DNA from: Mycoplasmataceae bacterium
GTDB lineage: Bacteria > Bacillota_I > Bacilli_A > Mycoplasmatales > Mycoplasmoidaceae
Assembly: GCA_031258945.1 (NCBI GenBank)
Contig: JAIRME010000001.1
Coordinates: forward strand, 1-52,925
DNA length: 52,925 nucleotides
Reading direction: 5' to 3'
Position numbers and translations under genes: made by a program
The notes under the pieces: model-generated
The model's database searches: none
The model's input: only the letters and a program-made list of their open reading frames with translations
Told to the model about the DNA's origin: nothing
Shown here: piece after piece, positions 26,479 through 40,168 of the stretch
Position numbering within the stretch: position 1 is the first letter of the stretch
How the letters are laid out: each line of letters starts with the position of its first letter

Positions 26479-27882
26479 ATGAAAATAATTGATGCTAATG
26501 ATACTAAAAAAAAAATACAAGAAAATATTGTTAACTATTTAAAAAAATACGGATTTGTGTTTTCAAATTCGGAAATTTATGGTGGATTGGCGAACACTTG
26601 AGATTTTGGCCCGCTTGGTACATTATTAAAACATAATATTAAAAAGCTTTGGTGAAATCAGTTTATTACTAATGATCCTAATGCAGTAGGAGTAGACACA
26701 GCCGTTATTAGTAATCCTTCTATTTGAAAGGCGAGCGGACATTTAAGTAATTTTAGTGATCCATTGATTGAATGTAAGAACTGTCATAATCGTTTCCGAG
26801 CTGATAAGTTGATTGAAGAAAGCATTAAGGATTTCTTTGTTGATGAACAATCTAGTTTTGAAGAATTAGAGAAGATTATTAAAGAGCATAAAATCAGATG
26901 CCCAATTTGTGGGAAAATTGATTGAACTTCAATTAATCAATTTAATTTAATGTTTCAAGTACACCAAGGAATTTTATCAAACGATGCTACAGTTAATTAC
27001 TTAAGACCGGAAACAGCACAAGGAATTTTTATTAATTTTGCTAACATACAACGAAGTTTACGACTAAAAATACCTTTTGCCGTAGGTCAAATAGGTAAAT
27101 CATTTCGAAACGAGATTACGCCTGGTAATTTCATTTTTCGTACGCGCGAATTTGAACAAATGGAATTGGAATATTTTGTTTTACCAAAAGATGTCAATAA
27201 AATATTTGATGAACAATTAGAAAAAATTAATAATTTTTTGATTGATATTTTAATGTTTGATAAAAATAATCTTCGTTTGCATGAACATAGTAAAGATGAG
27301 TTATCTCATTATTCTGCTCGTACAATTGACATCGAATATCGTTTTCCACATGGATGAAAAGAATTGTGAGGCATTGCCAACCGAACAGATTACGATTTGA
27401 GATCTCACATGCAACACTCCAAAACTAATCTCACTTATTTAGACCCAATTTCTAATAAAAAAATTATTCCTTATGTAATTGAACCATCTATTGGGGTGGA
27501 ACGATTATTTTATGCATTAATCGTAGATAAATATGAGGAAGAAATACTAGAGGATGGTGAAATAAGGGAAGTTTTACGACTATCTTATAAATTAGCACCT
27601 TTTAAATTAGCAATTTTACCTTTAGTTAATAAGTTAGGTAGTGAAGCCTATCAAATTTATCAAAGTTTTAGGATAAATGGATTAGAAGTTACCTATGATG
27701 CAAGCGGTTCAATCGGTAAACGATATCGTCGCCAAGATGCGATTGGAACACCTTATTGTTTAACCTATGATTTTGAATCACAAGAAAAAAAGACTGTTAC
27801 TATTCGTTACCGTGATTCAATGAAACAGGAACGGATCCCTATCGATGAAATTAAAGAATTTTTACGTAAAGCCAATGATTAG
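26479..27882 (+). CDS. glyS: Glycyl-tRNA synthetase (single-chain class II)
   Basis: 467 aa, the homodimeric type (glyQS/GRS1 form) found in Mollicutes. Landmarks: [19 protein letters not shown] near residue 30, a zinc-ribbon insertion (CKNCHNRF and CPICGKID), [32 protein letters not shown] (motif 2 region), [20 protein letters not shown] (motif 2), [33 protein letters not shown] (motif 3, GVER) and an anticodon-binding end ([32 protein letters not shown]). Five or more Trp are TGA. It charges tRNA-Gly. It is followed 2 bp later by dnaG. Confidence 0.97.
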
Positions 27883-27884
27883 TT

Positions 27885-29933
27885 ATGCTTAATCAAGTTA
27901 ATTTTAACATTATCAAAGAAATTCAAGAGAAGGCTGACATTGTTGGTGTAATTGCTGGTTTTATTAAATTAACTCGCAAGGGTAATAACTATGTTGGTTT
28001 ATGTCCGTTCCATGCCGATAAAAATCCATCATTAGTGGTTTCTCCCAAGAAAAAAATTTTTAAATGTTTTGTATGCGGGGTAAAAGGAAATGTTTTTGGG
28101 TTTGTCCAGCAATATCAAAAAATTTCATACTTGGAAGCTGTCAAAGTCGTAGGTAATTTGATTGGTTATGATGAAAGTAAACTAAATTTTCAGACACATA
28201 ATACTTATTTGGATCCATCAATCAAAAAATTAATTGATTTAAATAAACAAGCAAATGAATGATTTAAAGGTTTGTTACATAACCCTGAAAATAAAGATAA
28301 ATTAACATACTTACAACAACGTGGGTTAAATTATGAAATTATTAATGAATTTGAATTTGGTTATGCTCCACATAGTAAAGATCTAATTTATCGTATGGCA
28401 TCTAATTATCAAAATATGTTTGGTACATCACGTGATAGTGCACTTATATGAAACGAAAAAGAATTATTAGACGCTGGATTGATAATCTATAACCAAAAAG
28501 GTGAAATATTTGACTTTTTTAGTGATCGTATTACTATTCCTATTTATGATAATAATGGTTATTTAGTTGCTTTCAGCGGTCGTACTACGGCTCAAACTGA
28601 ACCAAAATATTTAAATACATCAAGTACAAAATTATTTACAAAAGCCAATGTTTTGTTTAATTTTCATAAAGTAAAACAACAAGATAATACCAAAATCATT
28701 ATTGTTGAAGGTTTTATGGATGCTATTGCTTATTATCGTGCTGGTTTTTCTAATGTAGTTGCAACCATGGGAGTGTCATTAAGTAATGAGCATATTAATG
28801 CTTTGCAAACATTAAACAAATTGCAAACTGTCATTTTATCATTTGACAATGATATTGCTGGAATTATGGCAACTATTACCAATGGACAAAAATTAATGGA
28901 AAATGGTTTTAATACATACGTGGTAGGTTCATATGATAAAGATATTAAAGACGTTGATGATTTAATGAAGATTCGTGGGAAAGAAAGTATTAATGAAATT
29001 TTGAATGAGCGAGTTGATTTTATTACTTTTTTAATTAATAATGAATTTCAACAAAAAAAACCGTTGGATGAAATTCAAAGGTCAATCAACACTATTATTT
29101 TTCATATGATTGAATTTGGGAATAACTCATTATTATTGCGTCAACAACATTTAAAATTATTGGCTGATAAATCTGGTTTGGCTTTCGATGATTTGAAAGC
29201 TAAATATGAACAAGATTTTATCAAAATAGCCGGGAACAGTAAAGTCAATCGAATATATCAATCAAAACCGCATAAACCTGACAATGAAGTAGGTTTGCAT
29301 CAAAGATTTATTGAACCAGAAAAAACTGAACTTAAAGAAAATGAACAAACAAAAATCAATAATCATATCGTTGAATTGGAAAATGAAAAACAAGCATCGC
29401 AAATTAGATTAAGTGATGGTTTTAATCAATTAATTTTAGCTTTAGTCAATTATCCACAAGGATTTAAAAAAGTTGATGATGCACTTAATGTTAATTTAAT
29501 AAATTTTCCGCTTATACAACACAAATTCATTTTTAAAAGTATCCAATATATTTTAGACAAAGAAGAGAATTTGAGTGAAGAAACATTAAGCGTTTTTCTA
29601 AAAGAACATGCCGTTAATGATAACGTAGTCGCAAAACACTATCGTAGTGCCTATGAATATTTTTTAATCCAGATTAATGATCAAATGTATCAATCATACT
29701 TTAAAAAGCATTTAGTGAAAAATTGTGAACAAAGAATTTCCGACTTAATTAATCGGATTCAATTTACTAAATATGAATTTACTATTTATCAAATAATGTT
29801 AGAAATTTGAGAGTTAAAAAAACAAAATAATCCAAAAGATTTGACTAAAATAGATAAGTTGAACAAACAATTGATTGACACAAGACAAATATTGACACAT
29901 TGAATTAAAAGTAATCAAAAGAAGAAAAAATAA
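27885..29933 (+). CDS. dnaG: DNA primase DnaG
   Basis: 682 aa, longer than average (about 600). The N-terminal zinc finger has C40-P-F-H43 and C61-x2-C64. The RNA-polymerase core includes DRITIPIYDNNGYLVAFSGR and YLNTSSTKLFTKANVLFNFH, and the TOPRIM part IIVEGFMDAIAYYRAG (E-G-x-x-D), VATMGVSLSNEH and LSFDNDIAG (D-x-D). The C-terminal helicase-interaction region is a helical, low-conservation tail ending in SNQKKKK. DnaG makes the RNA primers for replication. In many relatives rpoD follows; here deoD does (3 bp gap). Confidence 0.96.
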
Positions 29934-29936
29934 AAT

Positions 29937-30650
29937 ATGACGTTTCACAACAAAGCTAAATTACATGAAATTGCTAAAGTAGTGTTGATGCCTGGTGATC
30001 CGCTGCGTGCCCGTTGGATTGCAGAAACTTTCTTAAAAAAACCAAAATTGGTAAATGATGTGAGAGCAATGTATGCTTATACAGGTACTTATAAAAATAA
30101 AAAAATAACTGTTATGGCTCATGGTATGGGTATGCCATCAATTGGAATTTATTCGTATGAACTTTATAAAATCTATGATGTAGACACTATTATTCGAGTT
30201 GGTTCAGCTGGTGCTTTTGTTAAAGAATTAGCAATAGGTGATGTAGTCATAGCAAAAGAGGCTTATAGCGAGTCTGTCTATGCAAAAGATATCGGTGTAA
30301 AAGTACCATGCAACAATATTTTAAAAGGTAGCATAAGCATTTTAAATAAATGTAACCTAACTGCCAAAGCATTAAATTTAAAACCGTATGTAGGTAAAAT
30401 ACTGTCTGAGGATGCCTTTTATTCTTCAATTCCGTGACAAAAACGTATGAAATTATCAAAAGATATTGTAGCAGTAGAAATGGAAGCATTTGCTTTATAT
30501 GCAAACGCTATTAAAACTAAGAAGCGTGCACTTTGCTTATTAACCATTAGTGATTCATTTGTATCAAAAAAATCAATATCATATGAGAAACGTCAAACTA
30601 GTTTTATTAATATGATTAAACTAGCGTTAGAAACAGCGATTAAGGTTTAA
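29937..30650 (+). CDS. deoD: Purine-nucleoside phosphorylase (DeoD type)
   Basis: 237 aa, usual length. Family motifs: [18 protein letters not shown] (phosphate-binding GDPLRA), [53 protein letters not shown] (the M-E-x-x ribose/base contact) and LLTISDSF (catalytic Asp of 'SD'). It releases purine bases and (deoxy)ribose-1-phosphate from nucleosides. It is the first of the salvage genes that end in sugar-phosphate catabolism (deoC, deoA, cdd, pentomutase). A 59-bp gap with no terminator separates it from deoC. One Trp is TGA. Confidence 0.95.
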
Positions 30651-30709
30651 TCACACTCTCATATAAGTTAATTATTTTTATCGTAGAATTAGTATTTGAT
30701 AGATTACTT

Positions 30710-31354
30710 ATGAAATATAACAAATACATTGACCATACTTTACTAAAGGCAGATGCATCAATCAAAGAAATTAAACAATTGTGTAATGAAGCAAAAAAAT
30801 ATCATTTTGCTTCAGTTTGTGTAAATCCTATTTATGTTTCTTATTGTAAAACACAATTAGTTAATACTAATGTCAAAGTATGTACTGTAATAGGTTTTCC
30901 GTTAGGTAACAACACTACATTGGTAAAAGTTTTAGAAACAATGGATGCTATTAAAAACGGTGCTCAAGAAATTGATATGGTTATTAATATTCCGTGATTA
31001 AAAGCAAAAAAAATAGAGGAAGTCGTTGTTGAAATAAAAATGCTTAAGAAAATTTGTGACAAACATATTTTGAAAGTGATTGTTGAAACATCATTACTTT
31101 CTAACGAAGATAAAATTAATGCATGTAAGTGTGTAACCTTAGCTAAAGCCGATTTTATTAAAACATCAACTGGATTTAGTACAGGTGGTGCGACCACAGA
31201 TGATATTAAGTTATTTAGAAAATACATTGGTAAAAAAATTAAAATTAAAGCATCTGGCGGAATTAAAACATATAGTGACATGCTTGCCATGATTAAAGCA
31301 GGTGCTACACGAATTGGTACTTCTCGTGGAGTGGTATTAATGCGAGGTAAATAA
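30710..31354 (+). CDS. deoC: Deoxyribose-phosphate aldolase
   Basis: 214 aa, usual size. It begins [20 protein letters not shown] (the IDHT-L motif), then [42 protein letters not shown] (E-x-x-x-L), [16 protein letters not shown] with the Schiff-base Lys of FIKTSTGF, and [14 protein letters not shown]. It cleaves 2-deoxyribose-5-phosphate to glyceraldehyde-3-phosphate and acetaldehyde, so with the tpiA and gpmI genes downstream it feeds glycolysis. A TAGAAT box at 30684-30689 could give an internal promoter. Two bp separate it from deoA. Confidence 0.96.
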
Positions 31355-31356
31355 CG

Positions 31357-32658
31357 ATGGATATTTTATCAATTATTGAGAAAAAACGTTCTAAGCAATC
31401 GTTGACCAAAGCGGAAATAAATTTTTTCATTGACCAACTTGTTAACAAAAAGACTATCAAAGATTATCAAGCTTCAGCTCTATTGATGGCAATTAATTTA
31501 AATGGTATGAATGATAAAGAAACTTTTTATTTAACTGATGCTATGCTGAATTCTGGTAACGTGATTAATCTTGACAGAGTATCTGGTATTAAAATTGATA
31601 AACATTCAACGGGTGGAGTCGGTGATAAAGTATCTTTAATTCTGTCTCCAATTTGTGTTGCCTTAGGATTAAAAGTTGCAAAACTATCTGGACGCGGTTT
31701 AGGTCATACTGGCGGCACCATTGATAAATTAGAATCAATTGGAGTAAATTGTAATCTAACAAAAAAACAATATTTGAGCTTACTAAAAAATATAGGTATG
31801 TTCATCATGGCTCAAACTATTGAACTAACGCCTGCTGATCGAATTCTTTATAATTTACGTAATGCGACTGGAACTGTACAATCCATTCCTTTGATTGCAT
31901 CTTCTATTGCTTGCAAAAAGCTGGCTTTAAAAACGGATTACATTTTTTTAGATGTTAAAGTTGGCGATGGTGGCTTTTGTAAAACTATTAAAGAAGCCAT
32001 TATGCTCTCAAGAGTATTATTAAGGATATTTCGTAATTTTCGTCGTAAAGCAATTGTTCATATCACTAGCATGACTCAACCACTTGGTAGGACTATTGGT
32101 AATGCATTGGAGATAAAGGCAACATTTGATTTTTTAAAAGGCCAACCAGAAACAAAAGCTATAAAAACACTAATTTATGATTTTGTGGCAGATATATTAG
32201 TCACCACAAAAAAAGCTGAAAATAAAAAGCATGCGATTAAATTAGTTGATGAGGTTATTAGCACAGGTAGAGCTCTAAATGTTTTTGAAACTTGAATAAA
32301 AGCACAACATGCTAATATGTTGGCAATTAAAAATAGTACATATTTTAAGCCAAAGCATAAATTAGAAATTAAAGCTCATTCTACAGGTTATGTTGCTTAC
32401 CGTTCTACCAAAGTTATTGGTCTTATTGCTTTTAAATTAGGAGCAGGTAGATTAAGTAAAGAAGATAACATTGATTATCATGCTGGTATTTACTTAAATA
32501 AAATAAAAAATGAATACGTTAAAAAGAATGAATTAATAGCTATTCTTTATTCTTCCAAACCTATTAAATATTCGTTGGTTAGTGATTTCAAAGAAAATGT
32601 GATAATTAGTGCTCAACCACATAAAAATATGCCGATAATTATTAAAACAATGAGGTAG
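31357..32658 (+). CDS. deoA: Pyrimidine-nucleoside/thymidine phosphorylase
   Basis: 433 aa, typical. Motifs: ASALLMAINLNGMNDKETFY, DKHSTGGVGDKVSLILSPIC (phosphate-binding K-S-T-G-G-x-G-D), KLSGRGLGHTGGTIDKLESI (the S-G-R-G-L-G-x-T-G-G-T-x-D-K-L-E signature), TPADRILYNLRNATGTVQSI (A-D-x-x-x-Y-x-L-R-D equivalent with N for D) and FLDVKVGDGGFCK. It phosphorolyses thymidine, uridine and deoxyuridine. One TGA Trp bridges the frame near residue 314. GAGG lies eight bases before the ATG. It sits in the operon between deoC and cdd. Confidence 0.95.
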
Positions 32659-32660
32659 TC

Positions 32661-33047
32661 ATGCACGAAAATAATTTTCAAAAACTTGCAAAGTTAATTA
32701 AGCGTGCTTATGCACCATATTCTCATTTTAAAGTGGCAGCATTAGTGGAAACGGATAAAGGTATTTTTGTAGGTGTTAATGTGGAAAATGCTTCGTTTTC
32801 ATTAAGTTTATGTGCAGAGCGTGTAGCTATTACTAACGCCATTACTAATGGAGCAAAGAAATTCAAGTCTTTATATTTGTTGTCGTCAAAATTGCAAATG
32901 GATGTAACACCATGTGGTGCGTGTAGACAAGTAATCTTTGAATTTTGTCCGCGTCATATGCCCATTTATGTCTATAACAAAATTGGGAAAGTTAAAAAAT
33001 ATTTGGTTTCTCAATTACTACCACAAGGCTTCAAGTTAAAAAAATAA
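32661..33047 (+). CDS. cdd: Cytidine deaminase
   Basis: 128 aa, the tetrameric form. The active-site segment FSLSLCAERVAITNAITNGA (C-A-E) and DVTPCGACRQVIFEF (P-C-G-x-C-R-Q) give the zinc Cys triad and catalytic Glu. The N-terminal RAYAPYSHFKVAALV supplies substrate contacts. It deaminates cytidine and deoxycytidine to uridine, which DeoA then splits. GAGGT lies four bases before the ATG. It is 2 bp after deoA and 3 bp before the phosphohexomutase gene. Confidence 0.96.
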   Translation: MHENNFQKLAKLIKRAYAPYSHFKVAALVETDKGIFVGVNVENASFSLSLCAERVAITNAITNGAKKFKSLYLLSSKLQMDVTPCGACRQVIFEFCPRHMPIYVYNKIGKVKKYLVSQLLPQGFKLKK

Positions 33048-33050
33048 ATT

Positions 33051-34676
33051 ATGAATGAGATTTATCAACAATGACTGTCTTCGCCAAAATTGACACTTAG
33101 CGAAAAAAAATCAATTAAGAGCCTTACTAAACAAGAACAGATGGTTTATTTTTCCGCCGAATCAATGTCATTCGGTACGGCGGGTGTACGTGGTAAGATG
33201 GGTATGGGTACAATGCGCATGAACCGTTTCACTTATGCTAATCTTGCGCAAGCATATGCTAAATATATCGTGCACACATACGGTAGAGATAAATCCATTG
33301 TGGTAGGTCATGACAATCGTTTGAATTCGGCTAAATTTGCAAAACTAGCGGCAGAAGTATTATCTTCATTCGGTATTAGGGTTTTGTTGTTTGCTAAGAA
33401 TCAATTAATGCCTACTCCGATCGTTTCTTATGCCATTAGAGAAACAAAATCGGTTGGTGGATTAATTATCACAGCCAGTCATAATCCGAAAGAATACAAT
33501 GGGTTTAAAGCATATCGAAATGATGGAGCACAAATTTTGCCACCAATTGCTAATTTAATTGAAAAACAGTTAAGAAAGGCTTTTGATATTTTGAATACAA
33601 CATATCGTGCCCAACCGAACCTAGTATCTTTCTTAACCAATGGAATTATTGATAAATATTTCAAAGATGCACAACGAGTGCTAAACAAGAAGGAATTAAT
33701 AGAAAAAAAACGATTTCCAGTGGTTTTGACTGCTCATCACGGTACAGCCTGTAAACTTTTACCTAAATTTCTTAAACTACTAAAATTTAATATTAAACCT
33801 GTACATGCTCAAATGTTTTATAGCCCAACTTTTATTAATTCGCCAATTTCTAATCCTGAAGATATTAAATCGTTTGATCTATCGATTGTACAAGCCAATA
33901 AAATTAAAAGTGATATTTGTATTGGTGTAGATCCAGATGCTGATCGAATGGCTGTTTGCATTAAACACCTTGGTCAATGAAGATTAATGACTGGTAATGA
34001 AATGGGGATTATTTACACTTATTATGTATTGAAGCATAAACATTTTACTAAAACACCTTATATTGTTTCATCTTATGTTTCCACTAATCTAATTGATAAA
34101 ATTGCTAAATTTTATCATGCTAAAGTTTACCGTACTGGTACAGGGTTCAAATGAATGGGGGCTAAAATTAGTGAAATCGACAATAAAGAATCTTTTGTTG
34201 TGGCTTTTGAAGAAGCAATTGGTGCTTTGAACACTACAATTAATCGTGACAAAGATTCTTTCACGGCTTCAGCCTTAGCTTTAGAAATTTATCACATATA
34301 TCGTCAACGTAAAATGGATTTTGTAGATATTTTGGAACAAGAAATCTATCCAATATATGGGCATTGATTCGGTAAAACTGTTTCTTATAAATACGATGTA
34401 TTAAATTGAAAACCACTCGTGTTAAACAAGATGAATTTATTAAAACATTATCATGCAAAAATGATTGGGAACTGAACAATCAAAAAAAATATTTGAAATA
34501 AAGTAGGTGATTGCTTGGAATGACATTTACAAAACAATTCCTGAATTAAATTTCGTATGAGTGGGACAGAACCAAAATTTAAAATTTATTACAACTTATA
34601 TGGCTCTTCGCAAAATCAATTAATAAATCAATATAATGAATTAGATATACTATTTCGAAAAATATTAGGGGTTTAA
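33051..34676 (+). CDS. manB: Phosphoglucomutase/phosphomannomutase (phosphopentomutase role likely)
   Basis: 541 aa, typical for the mollicute alpha-D-phosphohexomutase. It shows FGTAGVRGKMGMGTMRMNRF near the start, IVVGHDNR, GLIITASHNPKEYNGFKAYR (catalytic Ser of TASHNP), DICIGVDPDADRMAVCI (Mg site D-x-D-x-D-R), FKWMGAKI (sugar loop), ESFVVAFEEAIGAL and RMSGTEPKFKIYY (phosphate loop). Five or more Trp are TGA. In related Mollicutes this enzyme also converts ribose-1-P/deoxyribose-1-P to the 5-phosphates, which fits its place behind deoD-deoC-deoA-cdd. Its stop overlaps the tpiA start by one base. Confidence 0.95.
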
Positions 34677-35452
34677 TGCAAAAATATATTTTAGGAAATT
34701 GAAAAATGTTCAAAACGCAAGACGAAATTGAAAGTTTTTGTGATAGTTTTAATGTTTTATTGAATAATGATGATAGATTAAAGCATGCTAATATTGTAAT
34801 TGGGATTGCACCAACCTACGTAGGGTTGTCAACTTTTAAGTTAAGTAATAAAACATCTGCTATTGTAATGGCACAGAATGTAAATATTGAAACTAATGGT
34901 CCGTATACTAGTCAAGTTTCTTATAGTCAATTAAAAGATCTAGGTGTTAACGCTGTTTTAATAGGGCATTCTGAAGTTCGTTCATATTTGCATGAAAGTG
35001 ATGTACTAATTAATAAGAAAGTTTTAACTCTTTTAAAAAATAATATGGTTCCCATACTATGTGTAGGTGAAACATTGCAAGAATTTGAACAAGGCAAAAC
35101 AAAAGATGTTTTGAATAAACAATTAACAATTAATTTACAAAATATTGATTTGAAAACAGTTGAACATCTAATTATTGCTTATGAACCAATTTGGGCAATT
35201 GGCACTGGTAAAACTGCAACGATTGAAATCATCAAAAATACATTTATTGCTATTAAAAACATTTTGAATCATCTCTTAGGTGTATCATCTAATAAAGTTG
35301 CTTTAGTGTACGGTGGTAGTGTTAATGAAAAAAATGCTGTTGATATACTTAAAACCAAAAATGTGGACGGGGTTTTAGTTGGTGGAGCTTCATTAGATCC
35401 TCAAAAATTTTATACTATTATTAAATCTATTCCTACATATCAAAAAGGTTAA
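34676..35452 (+). CDS. tpiA: Triosephosphate isomerase
   Basis: 258 aa, usual length. Catalytic residues are visible: GNWKM (Lys), IGHSEVRSYLHESD (His in G-H-S-E-x-R) and YEPIWAIGTGKTA (catalytic Glu and the flexible loop). The phosphate-binding VYGGSVNEKNAVDIL and GVLVGGASLDPQKFYTII motifs close the barrel. It interconverts dihydroxyacetone phosphate and glyceraldehyde-3-phosphate, the product of DeoC. It starts one base within the preceding gene's stop codon (TAATG) and is followed by gpmI 2 bp later. The Trp of GNWKM is a TGA. Confidence 0.97.
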
Positions 35453-35454
35453 CA

Positions 35455-36969
35455 ATGAAAAAAACTATTCTAATTATTATGGATGGCATTGGTTTGCGTA
35501 ATGTTCGCGAAGGAAATGCCGTTGCTTTAGCCAATAAACCAAATTTGGATATGTTAATGCAAAAATATCCGCATACTCAGTTATTAGCATCTGAAGAAGC
35601 AGTTGGTTTACCAAGAGGACAAATGGGCAATTCAGAAGTAGGTCACTTAAATATTGGAGCGGGTCGAATTGTATATACTGGATTATCATTAATTAGTAAG
35701 GATTTACAAAAAGGAACATTTTATAATAATACTGCTTTTTTAGCAGCAATTAATCATGCTAAAAAAAATCAAAGTAAGTTACATATTATGGGTTTGGCAA
35801 GTTTTGGAGGAGTTCATTCTAATTTAGAACATATCTTGGCTTTGTTCAAACTAGCGCATGATTGACAAGTGGAAACTGTCTTTCATGCCTTTGGTGATGG
35901 GAGAGATGTGCCACCTAAAACGCTTCTCAATGATTTTATACAAACCATAAGTCCGGCTTTACAAAATAATAGTATTAAATTAGGAGTTATTGCTGGCCGA
36001 TATTATGCAATGGATCGAGATAAGCGGTGGGAAAGAGTTGAACAAGCTTATCAAACTTTAATTGGCAATTCACAAAAAACTTTTGATCAACCGGAATTGT
36101 ACATTGAATCAATGTATACACAAAACATTACTGATGAATTTATATTACCAGCTCTCAATAGTACTTATCCAAAAGAACAAATTACAATCGCAGACAATGA
36201 TGCTGTAATTTTTGCCAATTTTCGACCAGACCGTGCTCGAGAATTAAGCCATATGATATATGGTTCAGATTATTACGATCATAATCCTACTGTTCGTCGT
36301 AATAATATATTCTTTGTTTCCATGATGAATTACGAAGGAATCGAAACTAGCATGGTAGCATACCCACCTGTTAGACTTAAAAATGTTTTGGGCGAAGTGT
36401 TGGCTTCAAAAAAAATACGACAGTTACGAATTGCTGAAACAGAAAAATATGCTCACGTTACTTTTTTCTTTGACGGTGGAGTAGAAATTACTTACCCTCA
36501 CGAAACTAAAATTATTGTCCCCTCTCCAAAAATACCAACTTATGATCAAAAACCAGAAATGTCTGCTTATGAAGTGTGCGATAAATTAATTGACAATCTT
36601 AATAGTAATGATGTAATTATTTGCAATTTCGCAAATGGTGACATGGTTGGTCATACTGGTAATTTAAAAGCAACCATTAAAGCAGTTGAAACAGTAGATC
36701 AAATGATTGGTAAGATTTATCAAGCTGCACAACAAAATGGTTTTACGATGTTTATTACGGCTGATCACGGCAATGCCGATGAAGAAATTGATGCTAATGG
36801 TCATAAAGTAACAGCACACACTTTGAGCCCGGTACCATTAATTGTTACTGATTCCAGTATAAAATTAAATGGTGAAGGTAAACTAAGCAATATTGCTCCA
36901 TCAATGTTAGATTACATGGATATTCCAATTCCAAAAGAAATGAATGAGTTATCGTTAATAAAGAAATAA
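35455..36969 (+). CDS. gpmI: Cofactor-independent phosphoglycerate mutase
   Basis: 504 aa, typical. Metal-site motifs: LIIMDGIGLR (D at the first metal site), RGQMGNSEVGHLNIGAGRIV (catalytic Ser), HAFGDGRDVPPKT, VIAGRYYAMDRDKRWERVEQ, VIFANFRPDRARELS, ICNFANGDMVGHTGN and FITADHGNADE. It isomerises 3- and 2-phosphoglycerate using two Mn ions. One TGA Trp bridges the two open segments near residue 137. The operon ends here; 158 bp follow with an A/T-rich tail and no convincing terminator before the pgi promoter. Confidence 0.97.
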
Positions 36970-37112
36970 AATTTAAATATTTTTTTATTTTTCCAAAATG
37001 TCTATGACTAAGCAACAAGTTGTCTACATTATGGGGAGGGAAAAAAACTTAGAGATTGGCTTGGCTAATAATTAATTTTTTTACATAAATCATTAATATT
37101 TTTCTCAAGACT

Positions 37113-37118
37113 TATAAT
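37113..37118 (+). promoter_or_regulatory. -10 box of pgi
   Basis: TATAAT lies only nine bases before the pgi ATG, implying a leader of about 3 nt. No ribosome site is present. Confidence 0.5.
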
Positions 37119-37127
37119 TGCTAAGTT

Positions 37128-38420
37128 ATGTTTAATTTAAAAATTGAAAATATTAATGATTATATTAATAGTAAATTAATGAAACGATATCAGATTTCTA
37201 TTGATAATTTGATGGGCAAAATTAACCTTAAATTACTAGAAGGTAGTGATATGATGGGTTGATTGGATTTAGTTGACTCTTATGATAATCATGAAATTAT
37301 TCAAATGCATAATAAGGCCAGAGAATGAAAAAAAATGGATATTAAATATGTATTGGTTATCGGAATTGGCGGTTCGTATGTTGGTGTTCGTGCGGTAACT
37401 GATATGTGTTGTGGTGTTTTTGATGATAGTACTCCACAATTAATTTGAGTACATAATATATCTAGTTCATACATTGTACCCTTAATGAAAAAGTTGGAGC
37501 ATGAAAAATTTGCTATTATTGTTATTTCTAAATCTGGCACGACTTTAGAACCGGCTATTTCTTTTAGAATTTTTCGAGAGTTATTGCAAAAAAATGTAGG
37601 AATTAGTAAATTACATAAGTATATTGTTGCGATTACTGACAAAACTAAAGGCACCTTACATGACTTTGCTAAACATCGTCATATTACTACTTTTAGTATT
37701 CCAGATGATGTAGGCGGGCGTTTTTCCACATTAACTCCTGTGGGAATGTTTGTCATTATTTTAAAAGGGCTAGATCCTTTGATGATATTAAAAGGTGCAA
37801 GACAAGCAATTAAAGATACAAGTGATAATGATATAAGTGAAAATACTGCTTTTACATATGCTTGCTATCGCCATTATTTTGCTATGGTTAAACATTTACA
37901 AATTGAAAATTTCATAGTTTATGATCCTTCCTTACAATTTGTTGGCGAAATGTGAAGACAAATTTTTGGTGAATCTGAAGGTAAAGAAGGTAAAGGTATA
38001 TTTCCGTCTTTATCGTTATTTACTACCGATTTACATTCTATGGGCCAATATTTACAACAAGGAACGCGTAATTTCTTTCAAACAACTTTAATTGTAAAAA
38101 AACCAAAAAATGATATGCTCATTAAAATTTTAGATAATAATGATAAATTAAAATATTTAAATAATAAATCGCTTGATTTCATTAATAAAAAAGCATTTGA
38201 AGGTACTATCGCTGCTCACACCAAAGTTGGTCAAACTAATAATTTTATTATCGAAATTGGTAGGGATGATGAATACCATTTTGGATATTTATTTATGTGA
38301 TTTGCAATTGCAGTGACAATCAGCGGATATTTATTAAAAATAAATCCATTCAATCAACCTGGTGTTGAGCAATATAAAAATAATATGTTTAAATTATTAG
38401 GAAAAAAGAATTTTAAGTAA
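37128..38420 (+). CDS. pgi: Glucose-6-phosphate isomerase
   Basis: 430 aa, the short bacterial/Firmicute form. Motifs: [17 protein letters not shown] (SIS sugar-phosphate loop), [19 protein letters not shown] (S-K-S-G-T-T), [31 protein letters not shown] (catalytic Glu of the G-E-S-E-G-K loop), [19 protein letters not shown] and [14 protein letters not shown]. It interconverts glucose-6-phosphate and fructose-6-phosphate. It has its own promoter and lies convergent with aspS, with only 9 bp between stop codons. At least four Trp are TGA. Confidence 0.96.
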
Positions 38421-38429
38421 ATTAAATAC

Positions 38430-40163
<1,734 letters not shown>

Positions 40164-40168
40164 AAATA

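Noticed and set aside
22489-36969. Apparent splitting of era, glyS, dnaG, deoD, deoC, deoA, gpmI and others into pieces
   Set aside because: The breaks are in-frame TGA codons at conserved Trp positions; with code 4 the genes are full length, so they are not pseudogenes.
36970-37127. Terminator after gpmI
   Set aside because: The gap has T-rich runs but only a 4-bp possible stem, too weak to call.
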